A stretch of DNA of 64,000 nt from Gnetum montanum. Taxonomy: Eukaryota > Streptophyta > Gnetopsida > Gnetales > Gnetaceae. The position numbers and the translations under genes were made by a program. Location of the stretch: positions 408,902 to 472,901 of the forward strand of contig MNCI01006016.1 in the NCBI GenBank assembly GCA_015680685.1, written 5' to 3'. Below are positions 1 through 10,499 of the stretch, piece by piece; the first letter of the stretch is position 1, and the number at the start of each line of letters is the position of its first letter. The notes beneath the pieces were generated by a model that did no database searches, had not been told where the DNA came from, and saw nothing but the letters and a program-made list of their open reading frames with translations.

Positions 1-2
1 AA

Positions 3-641
3 CCCTTCCATTGTCAAGTGGTTACAAGCCCAGAAGGATTTCATGTTACATCAACTGATCATAGTGTAACCTTCATTAGAGTCATTAATCTTGATTTTGG
101 AGAATATGTAATAGGAGAACGCTTGAATGAAATAGAAAATTCTTTAACTAATATAAATCCACATATCCATACTAATCTCGTTTCTTACTATCAAGCCTAC
201 AAGCAAATCAACGCTTTGCCTTTCCACCAACATGATGGGAAAACCTTTTTCTTTAGTGACCCCACTATTCGTAAAGATAAAGACATTAGTGAAATTCTCA
301 CAGTTCAATCCTCAAATGATAATCTGATCTATGATGACGATAGCACTCTTGATCAAAGAGCCTGCTTTTCAAATTTCAATAACTCAAACACATGGTTACT
401 TAGGATTAATGGAGCTTCATCAAAATGTGGATTTGATGTTGAAATTATGTTAATTCCTCTTGGTGAAGCCCCAAAACATAAGGCCATTCATTTTTTGAAA
501 CCTATAACAAATAACAGGGCCAAGTATACAGCCTTAATCCATGGGCTAAAATATGTCATTTACTTTAAGCTTTTAAAGTTAAGAAAGTACAATGATTCAC
601 AACTTATTGTAATCAATTCAACGATGTTTATGGGAAGATGA
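3..641 (+). CDS. Retroelement RNase H-like reading frame, open at left edge
   Basis: This frame is open from the window edge to a stop at 639-641, about 212 codons. The C-terminal third reads like the RNase H of plant Ty3/gypsy elements. There is a G-A-S-S-K start (about residue 139 counted from base 3), a T-N-N-R-A-K-Y-T-A-L block that corresponds to the family's NN-A-E-Y-E-AL motif, and a late N-D-S-Q-L-I-V motif. The glutamate of the A-E-Y motif is replaced by lysine, so catalysis is doubtful. The N-terminal two thirds are not recognised. After N-D-S-Q-L the frame appears to slip, since the family normally continues for tens of residues. It is most likely a retroelement remnant, of the second-RNase-H type found in Tat-lineage elements, rather than a host gene. 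The uninterrupted frame is unusual for this window. Confidence 0.5.
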   Translation, partial: PFHCQVVTSPEGFHVTSTDHSVTFIRVINLDFGEYVIGERLNEIENSLTNINPHIHTNLVSYYQAYKQINALPFHQHDGKTFFFSDPTIRKDKDISEILTVQSSNDNLIYDDDSTLDQRACFSNFNNSNTWLLRINGASSKCGFDVEIMLIPLGEAPKHKAIHFLKPITNNRAKYTALIHGLKYVIYFKLLKLRKYNDSQLIVINSTMFMGR

Positions 642-1739
642 TCTAAGTAGCTGAGAGTAGAATAGTTTCATCCTCACAGCCATAACATTTTGGATATGCT
701 GGATGGTTAGCGTGACTGCATTGTTGCTTTGTTGTGGTTGCTGTTCCACTCCTATTGCTATTTTGTTAATTATAATTTGCTAAGTTCCTAGTTCCTTTTC
801 CTTTATATCATTATTGTATTTTTTTTATCTTCTACGATACAAAGTTATCTAATATTTTCATGCTTAACGTTTTCAAGTTATCAAATATTTTTTTATTTTA
901 ATTATTTTCAAGTTTGAAATATACATATAATTCATTTAATTAGTCATTTAACTGTTCCATTGAGACTATTCCTGGGCAAGCCATGCCTATAAGCAAGCTG
1001 CCCTAAGCTGTCCCTTTCAAAATGTGATTTTTAAGTGTTGTGCATAGACATTGGATCGTCTTCATGACTGGAATGTCTGCATCAATGATAACTATCATAT
1101 AGATTTGCTGTGCATACTGTGGCCTGGTTGTCATTGTTTACAAAAGATAAAAAAATGGCTGTGGCAGAGTTGCCTCTGTTTTTTAAAAAGTCTGATACAG
1201 TGACTTTGCAGCATTAACTGGTGACACTGCAAGACTACAGATTTTCCTTTCTCCAATCTTTACCACAGAGCACAGACCATAGACACAGCCTCTCCTTTTT
1301 TAGTCTACAGCGGGTAGTGATTGTTTGCAGCCAGCACCAATTTGCTTGCGGTGCCTTTCTTTCTTGGTATTTGGTATTTGGCAGAGAGCAACTAATGGCA
1401 GTTTGCTTGCTCTCCTGTGCAATCATGTTTCTTTTCTGTGAAAAATCCTATCTTAGATTTTAGGTTTTATATTTTGTTATTGAATCAGCATTGAATTGAA
1501 CATATTGACCATGCTTTCACTCCTTTTAGGCTTTTGAGCTGATGTAGAATTCTGCTGGAAACAGAAAACAGTGGTAAAATGAAAGAAAATAAAAACGAGT
1601 AACAGCACATTGGGATTTATGTGGAAAACCCTTGAAAAGTCATGAGTAACGGAAAAATCAACAGGAAAGTAACACAACGTCTGTATTAAAGCACACAAGG
1701 CAAACTAGTCTTCAAGTACAAGAAGCATCCAGGCTCAAT
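642..1739. other. AT-rich stretch without recognised gene
   Basis: I see short open frames only, no domain I recognise and no clear repeat structure. It lies between the RNase H-like frame and a copia scrap, so it is probably decayed transposon or intergenic DNA. Confidence 0.5.
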
Positions 1740-2063
1740 AAGCACACCACAGGCATACGAACCCAATCAGCATAATTTTGTTTTGTGGTGGATAAAAGTA
1801 TCAATGATTGCAACCTTGATAGCCAGCTAAGACCACCTCGATCAAAGATAATGTATAACCTATAGTAAACTGCCTAGTATGCGTATTGGCAACAAAATTT
1901 GCATGAACAGCACTTTTAGCCTATAGAGTTCCTCCAAATTGTAGCCTATAAGATTGAGTTTCATTGAATATTGTTGAATCCACTTCACTACATTCATGAA
2001 TCTACCTACAATACCAACAATATAAGCTATCTCAGACCTGGTACAAACCAGAGCATACATCAT
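1740..2063 (-). pseudogene. Ty1/copia reverse transcriptase/RNase H remnant
   Basis: Read on the minus strand this begins M-M-Y-A-L-V-C-T-R-S-E-I-A-Y and continues V-G-I-V-G-R-F-M. This is the conserved copia motif at the RT/RNase H junction (M-Y-A-x-V-C-T-R-P-D-I-A, then V-x-R-F-M). Further downstream, after frame changes, the pattern G-G-L-S-W-L-S-R-L-Q-S followed by L-S-T-T matches the RNase H signature (GG-x-SW-x-S-x-LQ...ALSTTEAEY). Frameshifts and stops break it. No LTR was found nearby, so this is an orphan fragment. Confidence 0.65.
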
Positions 2064-2314
2064 TGAAATAATGGCATACTTTTATGATACAGTTTTCATT
2101 TGTGCCCTTTGCTCTCATGTTCTAGGAGTCACTTTTTGCTGGCTTGAGACAAGGGGCAAGGGAGTACTAACCACTGGTGCATCGAACATGCAGTGGACCC
2201 TCTTGGGACCATTACTGTCAGTGGAAATATTTCTTATTGTTTATGAGAGGGAAAAATGTTCTTTTCCATGTAACCTGTGAAATAAGACTTAGGTTGAAAA
2301 TACTAACTTTTCCT

Positions 2315-2351
<37 letters not shown>

Positions 2352-2480
2352 GTCAAATAAACACCTAAACAAACAAAACTATGAACAAATGGGAAAACAA
2401 AACAGAAACAATAAACTGGAAACAGAAACAATAAACTGGAAAAAGCGAGCGATTTTGTAAAGAGGTAATAGTTAACTTTT
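2064..2480. other. Non-coding stretch with a 32-A run
   Basis: No gene is recognised. A run of 32 A at 2316-2347 follows about 250 bases of non-repetitive sequence and could be the tail of a plus-strand retroposon, but I could not identify its body or a target-site duplication. Just downstream (about 2400-2445) a short AACAGAAACAATAAACTGG-type unit is repeated twice. Confidence 0.4.
2316..2347. repeat. Poly-A tract (32 A)
   Basis: Uninterrupted A run. It is either a microsatellite or the tail of a retroposed sequence ending at 2315. Confidence 0.7.
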
Positions 2481-3164
2481 ACATTTATGTCCTCACCATC
2501 ATCTAAGCTTTATCCCAACTATATGGGGTTGGCTATATGAAATTTTTTCACCATTCACTTCTATTACAAGCCAAGCATTAATACTGAAATCTTGGATATC
2601 TTTCTTTATGCTTGCAAACCAAGGATGCTTAGGTCTACCTTTTTGTTGTTTTCCCTAAACTTTAATAAAGTGGCCGCTTTTAATAGGTGCATTCTTTGGT
2701 CTTCTTAGCATATGACCAAACTATTTAGGATGACCGAACTTAATCTTCTCCTTTCTGGTTTCTACCCCTAAACTTCCTCTAATAAGTTGATTCAGTCTTT
2801 ACTAGTTGGGTCCTAGTGACATCTAACATCCATCTTAGCATTTGCATATGTACCACATGTACACGTTGAGCCTGATGCCTTTTTTATAGGATAGCATTTT
2901 GCACCATAAAGAACCAAAGGATCATTGACTTCTAGATTGGTGGTAAATTTATAGTCTCCTCACCGTTTTGTATAGTTTTTCCATTGAAGGGAGGTTTTCT
3001 AGAAATATGCAATGCCAAAAAGAAAAAAAAAGAAAAAAAGAAAAAAAAGGGGAAACATATTACGATTGCAGATGCAAAATCTTTTTAGCAAAAGGTACAT
3101 AATTTGTTGAAAATAAATAAATTTGCAGTTGAATTAAAGATGAAACTACACAATCTTGCCAGTT

Positions 3165-3480
3165 TTATAACAATATAGGAGTAAAGCAAGGCTGTCCTCT
3201 TTCACTAACATTTTTATTGATGAACTAGAAGATTGGGTTAAAGAGTTATCTACAAATCATATCATTAAAGTGGATTAGTCATGGAGACAACTTTTAATCT
3301 TTTCAGATGATGTAGCACTAATTACAAATCCAGAATAAAGGTTAAAAGCAATGTTGCATCAACTAGAAAAGTTCTACGAATGTACAAAAATAAAGGTGAA
3401 TGTCAACAAAAGGCTAATTTGTGAAACTAATAAGAGAGATTAAACTTTCCAGCTAAATAAGAAAAAACTAGAGATTGTAG
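3165..3480 (+). pseudogene. LINE reverse transcriptase scrap, plus strand
   Basis: The plus strand reads G-V-K-Q-G-C-P-L-S near 3180, the standard LINE RT motif G-V-R-Q-G-C-P-L-S. About 120 bases later, after a frameshift, a D-D-V-A-L-I-like segment corresponds to the ADD catalytic block. It is opposite in orientation to the surrounding LINE remnant, so it is a separate insertion or an inverted fragment. Several stops make it non-functional. Confidence 0.6.
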
Positions 3481-4552
3481 ATTAAACTGTTAGACACATT
3501 TGCTATACTTGGGATTTATTGTTATTCATGTATTTTGCACAAGTTAATTTGTCTGACAAAACCTTTGGGTCTCTATAGGTGTAATAGAATTTCAGTTTCA
3601 GTTTCAATTTCACAAAGCACAGCACTAGTTTTTCACCATTTCATGCATCCTGCTTCAATTTTTTTTTGTCACATCATTGTTAATCATATTGTCTATTTGA
3701 ACAGTTGACCCCAAGTATCTGAATTGCTTACATTAATTTCTTAGTTTTGAATTTAATCTTCATAACTTCACTACTTGTTATTCCATTAAAAATGTATTCT
3801 ACGTGTTTTTTTTTACTAACACTAATCCTCAACTTCTTTGATTTTAGTGTACTTCAAGTTTTTATTTTCATAGCCAAACTTCCTTAGATTTATCCTCCAA
3901 TACAATACCATTTGGAAAGAGCATACACCAATAGCTATCATCTTAAATTTCTTTAGTCAGCTCATCCTTAACAATAACAAACAAATAAGAGCTTAGAGGA
4001 GATCCTTGGTATAGCTCTGCCTTCATGGGGACATACGTGGTCTCTTCACAAATGGTGCAAACTCTAGTTGTGACTCCATACACATCTTGATTAACCTTTA
4101 TGTATCCAATAGGAATATCCATCCTCTTTAATGCCTATTAAATAATCTCTTAGGGAACTCTATCATAATGTTTTCTCAAATCAATGAAATTCATATGCAA
4201 ATATTTATTCCGCATCAACTATTTTAACAAGAAGATAGCTTTTATAGTTGATCTTCTAGACGTCAAACCAAATTGACTTTCAGACATAGTTGATTCTTTA
4301 CTGAAATGTTATTCTATAACTCTTTTCCCATTATGGTATGACTCATAAGTTTGATACCTTTTTAGTTCCCATAGTTTTGAATGTCTCCCTTGTTCTTATA
4401 GATGGGTATTATAGTGTTTCTCCTGTAATCTTCTAGTGTTTTCCTCTCTCCTAGATCTTGTTGAATAAAGTTGTCAACAGAATGATCCCTATATGTCCTA
4501 TAAACTTCCATACTTCCATACTTCTACAGGGATATCATCTATTCTTGTTGTT

Positions 4553-5290
4553 ATACCATTCTTCATTTTAATAATTTTTTTTCTCAATTCAAAAGCATAT
4601 ATATAGTTGGTTATTCTTGAGTTTGATTTGGTACCATCAATTTCAGCTATAGGACATTCTTCTTTAAGAAGACTGTAAATAGAGCCTCCATTGCTCCAAA
4701 ATCTCCATGTTTGAAAACAAAATTTTTTTGTTGTTTGACTTAATATATCTAATATTGCCAATGTCTTTGCACCTCTTGTTTTGAGTTTTGGACAACTTGC
4801 AAATCAGTCTCTCTCCCTCTTTCATTCCTAACTTCTCGTAAAAGGTATTGAAACCGCTAAGTTTAGCCTTTTGTTCATTGTGCTCTTCACCATGTTCTTT
4901 TCTATCATGTATTTTTCAAAGTAATCTATCTTCTACTTTATTGCTACTCTTTGAAACATTTCTTTTTATCTTGAATTTTTTGTTGTACTTCCTCACACCA
5001 CCGCTAGTTTTCCTTTCAGATGTATCAGCTATTCTTGTCATTATACCATTCTTCATTTTCATAAGTTTCTTTTTCCCAATTCAAAAGCATATATATAGTT
5101 GGTCATTCTTGAGTTCAATTTGGTGCCATCAACTTCAGCTGGAGGAAATTCTTCATTAAGAAGCCTGAAGATAGAGCCTCCATTGCTCCAAAATTCCCAT
5201 GTTTGAAAACAAAATTTTTTGTTGTTTGACTTAATGTATCTAATATCACCAATGTCTTTGCACCTCTTGTTTTGAGTTTTGGCCAACTTT
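4553..5290 (-). repeat. Direct duplication of a LINE segment, offset 492 bp
   Basis: About 240 bp at 4553-4790 is repeated at 5039-5290 in the same orientation. Landmarks such as AAAGCATATATATAGTTGG lie 492 bases apart. Both copies encode the same minus-strand LINE segment with independent substitutions, so the duplication is old. The spacer 4791-5038 is unrelated AT-rich sequence. Confidence 0.7.
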
Positions 5291-5300
5291 TAAATCAATT

Positions 5301-6169
5301 TTCCTGTGTGTCATGTCCCATGTATCCAAAGAGATAAACAAGAGAGAGAAAAACATTAAATTTGCACTTTGTCATCACATCAAGCAAAAAGAAAAATTGT
5401 TTTTTATTTTATTAAAAGATTGATGGGTGGATGTAATTACATAATGGCTCCAATCTCTCATGTCTTCTGAATTTTCAGCCCATTTTTTCATAAAATAGGA
5501 TTGTTCCATCATATTTTATTATGGCCCCATCATTTGGTTATAAATATGTGGGCAGATCATGTTTGTATGACAAGTAATTAATGCCATTGAGGCAATTTGA
5601 TGCTATAGCAATAAAATTTTCCATTCCAACAGCCTTTTATCATCTATTATCAATTCATCATATTCACCAACTTTCATTAATCAAATGAATTGAAAATCAC
5701 ATTTGGGGCTACTCTTATGTAATAGATTTTAATCATCAAATCAACTCAAATCAATTCCAAATTTTGCAAGCAGCTAGACCGTTGAAAGCGATTTCTATCA
5801 AGTATTTACTTACTCCATAACTTTCTCTGATGACAAAGATATTTATCTTGCAAATCAACAATTTATATTCTAGATGTTGAACAATTTTATTCCAGACCCC
5901 TTTTTTGGGCCAAATTTGAATTATCATATAAATTCCAATTGATCTGAAAATTTATAGGCTAATAGATTGCAGAAAAAGCTTTCTAACAAGCCCAAGATCA
6001 GCGCAAAACTCATCTGGATCGCAAAGATATCACAACTTCAAAATCAGAGAAAAAAATCACTTTTTCTTAGTCAGGCCACACACATCATCCGATATATTGG
6101 GCTGCTAAAAATCTGCAAAAATAAAAAATATTTTTCAATTTTCTTACATCCCCAAAAACCTACAGCCTA
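5301..6169. other. AT-rich stretch, no gene recognised
   Basis: No domain or repeat is recognised. The rightmost part (after about 5880) may belong to the left part of the copia LTR that continues to 6452, but I could not align it with the better-defined LTR at 8987-9562. Confidence 0.4.
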
Positions 6170-6452
6170 ACACTTATTGCTCAATTGATCCAAATGAGGT
6201 GTTCACACACTGACTAGGGATCTGGCCCTTAAGTAGGCAAAGTCATGTTATGGACTCTAACATAGAAACATGACACATTTAGAAGTTAGAAGGATATCAA
6301 TAATGTAGAATATTCCAGAGAATCACTTTTGAGTTAAAAACAGACCTCACGAAACCGTCTAGAAAGAACACATCAATTAACAATAGCTCATCCTTTACAA
6401 AAGGCTATATTTATCGATTGAACAATAAAGATTTAGCTTCACAGTTGTAACA
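6170..6452 (-). repeat. 3' LTR (partial) of the copia element
   Basis: Similar to 9282-9562 over its length (shared landmarks ATTGATCCAAATGAGGTG and GGCCCTTAA-TAGGCAA). On the minus strand it starts TGTTACAAC at 6452, preceded by internal sequence, giving the expected TG start. Similarity to the other LTR is lost left of about 6170. Confidence 0.65.
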
Positions 6453-6479
6453 AAGCAGAGGTGCCAGCTTCCATGTGTG

Positions 6480-8545
6480 GTTCTAATTCAAGGACCTCCA
6501 TTCTTCTTTCATAGCTGATTTCCACTTGCTTGAATTTGGGAATGTTTAGCATTTGCAAATGTTTTGGTTCTACTTTGTTAGTAAACAAAACATAATTCAA
6601 GAATGCAGAATACCTCTTAGGTTGTTTTATTGCAGATGTAGATCTCCTTATCCAATGTGGTGGGTGTCATTAAGTATCTGAGCTTTCTCTTCTTTAGTTT
6701 CAGTCTGTTTTTCACTTTCTGTTTTATGATCTTCTTGCCCTTAATCTTCACCATCATGTGATACACCTTGTTGAACTAGTGTGTTGCTTTCGTGATCGAC
6801 TACTTCATGCTGCTTGCCATCATCATTGTACTAAATAGTACATTTTGTGCACTGATTTTGTGAGACATTGTGATTAGAACTTTTCTCAACTTTATCCTCA
6901 ACTTGCTTGGGGTAATAGTCTTCCTGAAAGTTACATTTTTGGAACTAGTTACTTGCCTAGAAGTAAGGCCCCAAAATCTGTAGCCAAAATTGCTACCATA
7001 CCCTATAAACATGCATCTTTGTGCCTTGTTATCCAACTTGGAATTGTTGGGTTTCTGTTTAGGAACATAAGCTTCACAGCCAATGACTCTCAGGTACATG
7101 GAGGAAATCTTCTTTTCCTTCCACACAATCTTTGGAATTTGTCCATCTAGGGCTCAATAAGGTAACCTCTTAATAGGATATGAAGCAATACTTACTAAAT
7201 TAGTGCAAAGAGTTTGCAGTAGATTCACTGTAGCCACCGTACCTCATGCACATTCTAGTGATGGTTTGTTACACCTGTCTGTTACTGCATTCAGTTGAGG
7301 CTTTCTTGGAGTGGTACATGTGGATCATTTCCTTCTGATCCTAAAACTTAGGAAAGTGATGTAAGATGTATTTACCTGCATGCTGCTTGCCATCATCATT
7401 GTCCTAAATAGTACATTTTATGCACTCATTTTGTGAGGCATTGTGATTAGAACTTTTCTCAACTTTATCCTCAACCTGCTTGGGGTAATAGTCTTCCTGA
7501 AAATTACATTTTTGGATCTAGTTACTTGCCTAGAAGTAAGGCCCCAAAATCTGTAGCCAAAATTGCTACCATACCCTATAAACATGCATCTTGGTGCTTT
7601 GTTATCCAACTTGGAATCGTTGGGTTTCTGTTCAGGAACATAAGCTTGACAGCCAACGACTCCCAGGTACATGGAGGAAATCTCCTTTTCCTTTCACACA
7701 ATCTTTGGAATTTGTCCATCCAGGGCTCAATAAGGTAACCTCTTAATGGGATATGAAGCAATTCTTACTGATTTAGTGCAAACAGTTTGCAGTAGATTTG
7801 CTGTAGCCACCGTACCTCATGCACATTCTAGCGATGGTTTGTTACACCTGTCTGTTACTCCGTTCAGTTGAGGCTTTCTTCGAGTGGTACATGTGGATCA
7901 TTTCCTTCTGATCCTAAAAACTTAGGAAAGTCATGTAAGATGTATTCACCTGCATTGTCTGTAAGAGGCTTTTTTACTTCCAGTCCTGTTTGTGTCTTCA
8001 CTTGTGCGACATTGCTTAATACCAAACACGATGTCCTTTGATTTAATTAGATACATGCAAATTTTATGATTGTAATTATCATAAATGTAATGAAATACCA
8101 TAAATGGGCAAGAGACACAGGATTTACAGGACCAACCTTATTTGATTAGATTAAATCTAATATGTTCTTGCTCCTATGATATTATTTCTTTGGATTGGAA
8201 ATTAACTCTTCTAGATTTTTTAACTCCAGTGTCTACACAAATTATAAATAGTAGAACTAGAACTAGGAATAAGAAATTTAGACTGTAGCACCTTTAATCC
8301 TCTAGGCCCTATATGTCCTAAATGTGTATGCCTCAAACTAGAATATTCTGTTACAGCATCAGCAATAGTCTCCCCTTGTCTTCCGACAACAGCAGCACAT
8401 AGAACATACATGTAACATTCTTGGGTTCTGCTAAGAGATGAAACCTATGATATGGACAAATATAAAAAGAGTCACCAGTATCTAGAATCTAAACCCATAA
8501 AAAATTTCAGAAAATTTGCTTGTGAATCTTGGCAGATAAACATCA
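6480..8545 (-). pseudogene. Copia pol remnant: protease, GAG-pre-integrase, integrase, RT start
   Basis: On the minus strand, in order: a protease-like W-x-L-D-T-G-D-S-F segment (about 8450-8545; family W-I-L-D-S-G-A-S-F); a GAG-pre-integrase motif H-T-H-L-G-H-I-G-P-R-G-L-K-V-L (8220-8411); a decayed integrase core; and the integrase C-terminal block V-x-G-C-x-A-Y-V-P-x-Q-K...K-C-x-F-I-G-Y-G, seen twice (7418-7672 and 6800-7126). Last comes an RT beginning with K-W-K-S-A-M-K-E-E-W-R-S-L and N-H-T-W-K-L just before the 3' LTR. The rest of RT and RNase H is absent. Stops and frameshifts exclude function. Confidence 0.7.
6808..7953 (-). repeat. 573-bp tandem duplication inside the copia element
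   Basis: The segment 6808-7380 is repeated at 7381-7953 with scattered substitutions. Both copies start TGCTGCTTGCCATCATCATT. The unit carries the integrase C-terminal block, so the element encodes this part twice in a row. Confidence 0.85.
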
Positions 8546-8890
8546 GCCCAACGTATCCTTCTGCCTTTTTGAAATGGTTTTTTCATCTTGAAAAATGTCT
8601 TTAAATAAGTGCAAAATATTTGGCTTCATTTCAACATAATGTTGACTATGACAATGATTTTGTCAGATTTTGAGATGCTGAGCATTCTTTATTGTGTATT
8701 TTAATGATGCATTTAATAGCGGACATGCCAATGTGACAGGCGTTATCTGCTGACATGCCACTTCATCTATCTTCTGAGATCATTTCCAGAATGCTAAAAG
8801 CTAGGGCTCATCATCTTCGTCAAGGGCAGGTAGATTTCTTTTTTTCTGTCTTTTTTTTTTGGGAATAAATAAACATTCATCTGCATGCAG

Positions 8891-9032
8891 TCAGCTCAAA
8901 AGCAAATGATACCACTGTATGTTATAGGTTTCTCTTTGTGCGAAAGTCATTTAGTTTTTAATCAGCTCAAAAGCAAATGATACCACTGTATGTTATAGGT
9001 TTCTCTTTGTGCGAAAGTCATTTAGTTTTTAA
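8891..9032 (-). repeat. 71-bp tandem duplication covering the copia PBS and LTR end
   Basis: Two essentially identical units start TCAGCTCAAAAGCAAATG at 8891 and 8962. Each contains the primer binding site and the adjoining end of the LTR. Confidence 0.85.
8902..8985 (-). promoter_or_regulatory. Duplicated tRNA-Met-like primer binding site (copia)
   Basis: On the minus strand TGGTATCATTTGC occurs at 8914-8902 and 8985-8973. The first eight bases match the plant initiator-tRNA-Met PBS TGGTATCAGAGC. The right-hand copy sits one base from the LTR end, as expected; the other copy is a by-product of the 71-bp duplication. Confidence 0.55.
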
Positions 9033-9562
9033 TCAAGGGTTATGTTCGGTGTTAGCATGGCGAATATTTGTTGGAGAAGAATAGCACAGTGGAGCATATA
9101 GACATAAAAAGGCAATATGTGAGAGAAAAAACTACAAAAAATCCATAAGATAATAAACAAAATGCAAAAACAAAGCTGGAGCCAAAACAATAGCTGATAC
9201 AAAGAAAAAAAATAAGAAACACAAGATTTACAACGTAAAACCCATAAGAATAAAGCAAAACCTTCATAGAAGAAGACCAGCTCTTATTGCTTAATTGATT
9301 CAAATGAGGTGCTCACACAATGTCCAGGGATCCGGCCCTTAAATAGGCAATGTGATGTTACAGACTCTAATTTAGAAACATTTGGAAGTTATCCTCCTAG
9401 AAGGATCTTAACAATGCTAAACACAATTACTTCTAAATTAAAAATGAAGCATACAGAACCATCTAGAAATATCCCACTAACTAACAAGCTAATCCCTTAC
9501 AATTAGGTCATATTTGTTAGTTAAGCAATAAAGCTACAAGATTTGGCTTCACATTCATAACA
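8987..9562 (-). repeat. 5' LTR of the copia element (576 bp)
   Basis: On the minus strand it starts TGTTATGAATG at 9562 and ends ...CATACA at 8987, giving TG...CA termini next to the PBS. Near 9226-9245 it contains the GGGTTTTACGTTGTAAAT-type stretch common in the transcribed part of plant copia LTRs. The flank at 9563 is AATATT-like; no confident TSD was found. Confidence 0.65.
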
Positions 9563-10479
9563 ATATTTTGGTAATGAAAACTCAATTTTTTGTTGTAGAA
9601 GTCAACTATGATAATATGAATTATAGTTAGCTGAAAATGGATGAATGTGTAAGTGCATTTTTCTATAAACTTGAGGTACGTTCTCTAATTATTTGAATGG
9701 GGGTGTTTTGTGGGAAAGTTGGCATGGATGATTCTGTAAGAGTATCATGTGAAAGTGCTGAAGGAAAAATATTTAAATGATGCTGAAAAAGTTTTAGAGT
9801 CCATTATTAGTGCTTGAGCACATATGGATAAGAAAGTGTGTACCTAGATGAAAAATCATTGGTATAAAGACCTTACGAGAGTTGGTTATGAAAAACTATA
9901 CACAAATATACCAAGTTATAGATGCTTGTGATATTTTATGCATAGGTCAAATAGATAAGTAAGCTATTCATTGGAAGAAAGTAGACCTTTTTCCTAAAGC
10001 TTATATACCTTTTGAGATGGCACAAACAATAAGAAAATTTAACAAATAGATAACTTAAAAAATTTTAACAACAGATAACTTAAAAAATTTTAACAACAGA
10101 TAACTTAAAAAATTTTAACAGATAACTTAATAAAACCAGGATGGATGATGATTAACTGATGTTATTTCTGTAAAGATGCTTGTGAGGATGACAATCATAT
10201 CTTTATGCATTGCCTTACAATTTCTTATATTTAGCAACAACCTTGACTTGGATTGATCGAACACAGGCATAGTAATAAAATTTGGAGTACTTTGCAAGTA
10301 CATAGTATCTTCAAACTTTGAAAGAAAAGAAATCACCAAACTTTGGAAGGTATAGAAAGCAATACAGATCGAGTATAATGGCTAACATTAAAACATTAAG
10401 AAGGAATGTAACTTATGAAATGGGATTTGGCTGTCCAGGTCTTTGAATCCTGAGATATTAAATTCTTGTTGTTGAGGTT
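9563..10479. other. AT-rich stretch with a small 25-bp tandem repeat
   Basis: No gene is recognised. At about 10048-10130 a 25-bp unit (AGATAACTTAAAAAATTTTA...) is repeated three times plus a shortened fourth copy. The remainder has scattered short frames without recognisable motifs. Confidence 0.5.
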
Positions 10480-10499
10480 AAGAATGGATTGGTACTTTG
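10480..10499. repeat. Left target-site duplication of GC-rich retroposon
   Basis: AAGAATGGATTGGTACTTTG, identical to 11650-11669 on the far side of the insertion. Confidence 0.9.

Larger units (their letters stand above)
2490..5300 (-). mobile_element. LINE (L1-type) remnants, minus strand
   Basis: The minus strand carries decayed LINE reverse transcriptase. Near 3895-4100 there is an L-Y-Q-G-S-P-L-S-S-Y-L-F block (family: L-H-Q-G-S-A-L-S-P-Y-L-F), followed by C-M-L-F-P-N-G-I-V-L where the family has C-M-L-F-A-D-D-I-V-L, so the catalytic aspartates are lost. Upstream on the same strand (4498-4761 and 5059-5286) lie two copies of a more N-terminal RT segment containing D-D-I-P-V-E-V-W-K. The left end (about 2490-2560) holds the sequence common at the 3' end of plant LINEs (AAGCTTTATCCCAACTATAT on the plus strand). 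Stops and frameshifts are abundant. A plus-strand LINE scrap interrupts it at 3165-3480. Confidence 0.65.
6170..9562 (-). mobile_element. Ty1/copia element, internally deleted and rearranged
   Basis: Two LTRs of similar sequence lie in the same (minus) orientation around copia pol remnants. Read on the minus strand the order is: 5' LTR (9562 to 8987), tRNA-Met-like primer binding site (duplicated), a short unrecognised region, protease, GAG-pre-integrase, integrase, a duplicated integrase C-terminus, the start of RT, then the 3' LTR from 6452. Nearly all of gag and RT/RNase H is missing, so the element is non-autonomous. The outer left end is uncertain because the 3' LTR loses similarity near 6170. 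Confidence 0.75.

Noticed and set aside
1221-1463. 80-codon frame near the left end, and the antiparallel frame over it
   Set aside because: No motif, no codon or splice support; typical chance frame length in AT-rich DNA.
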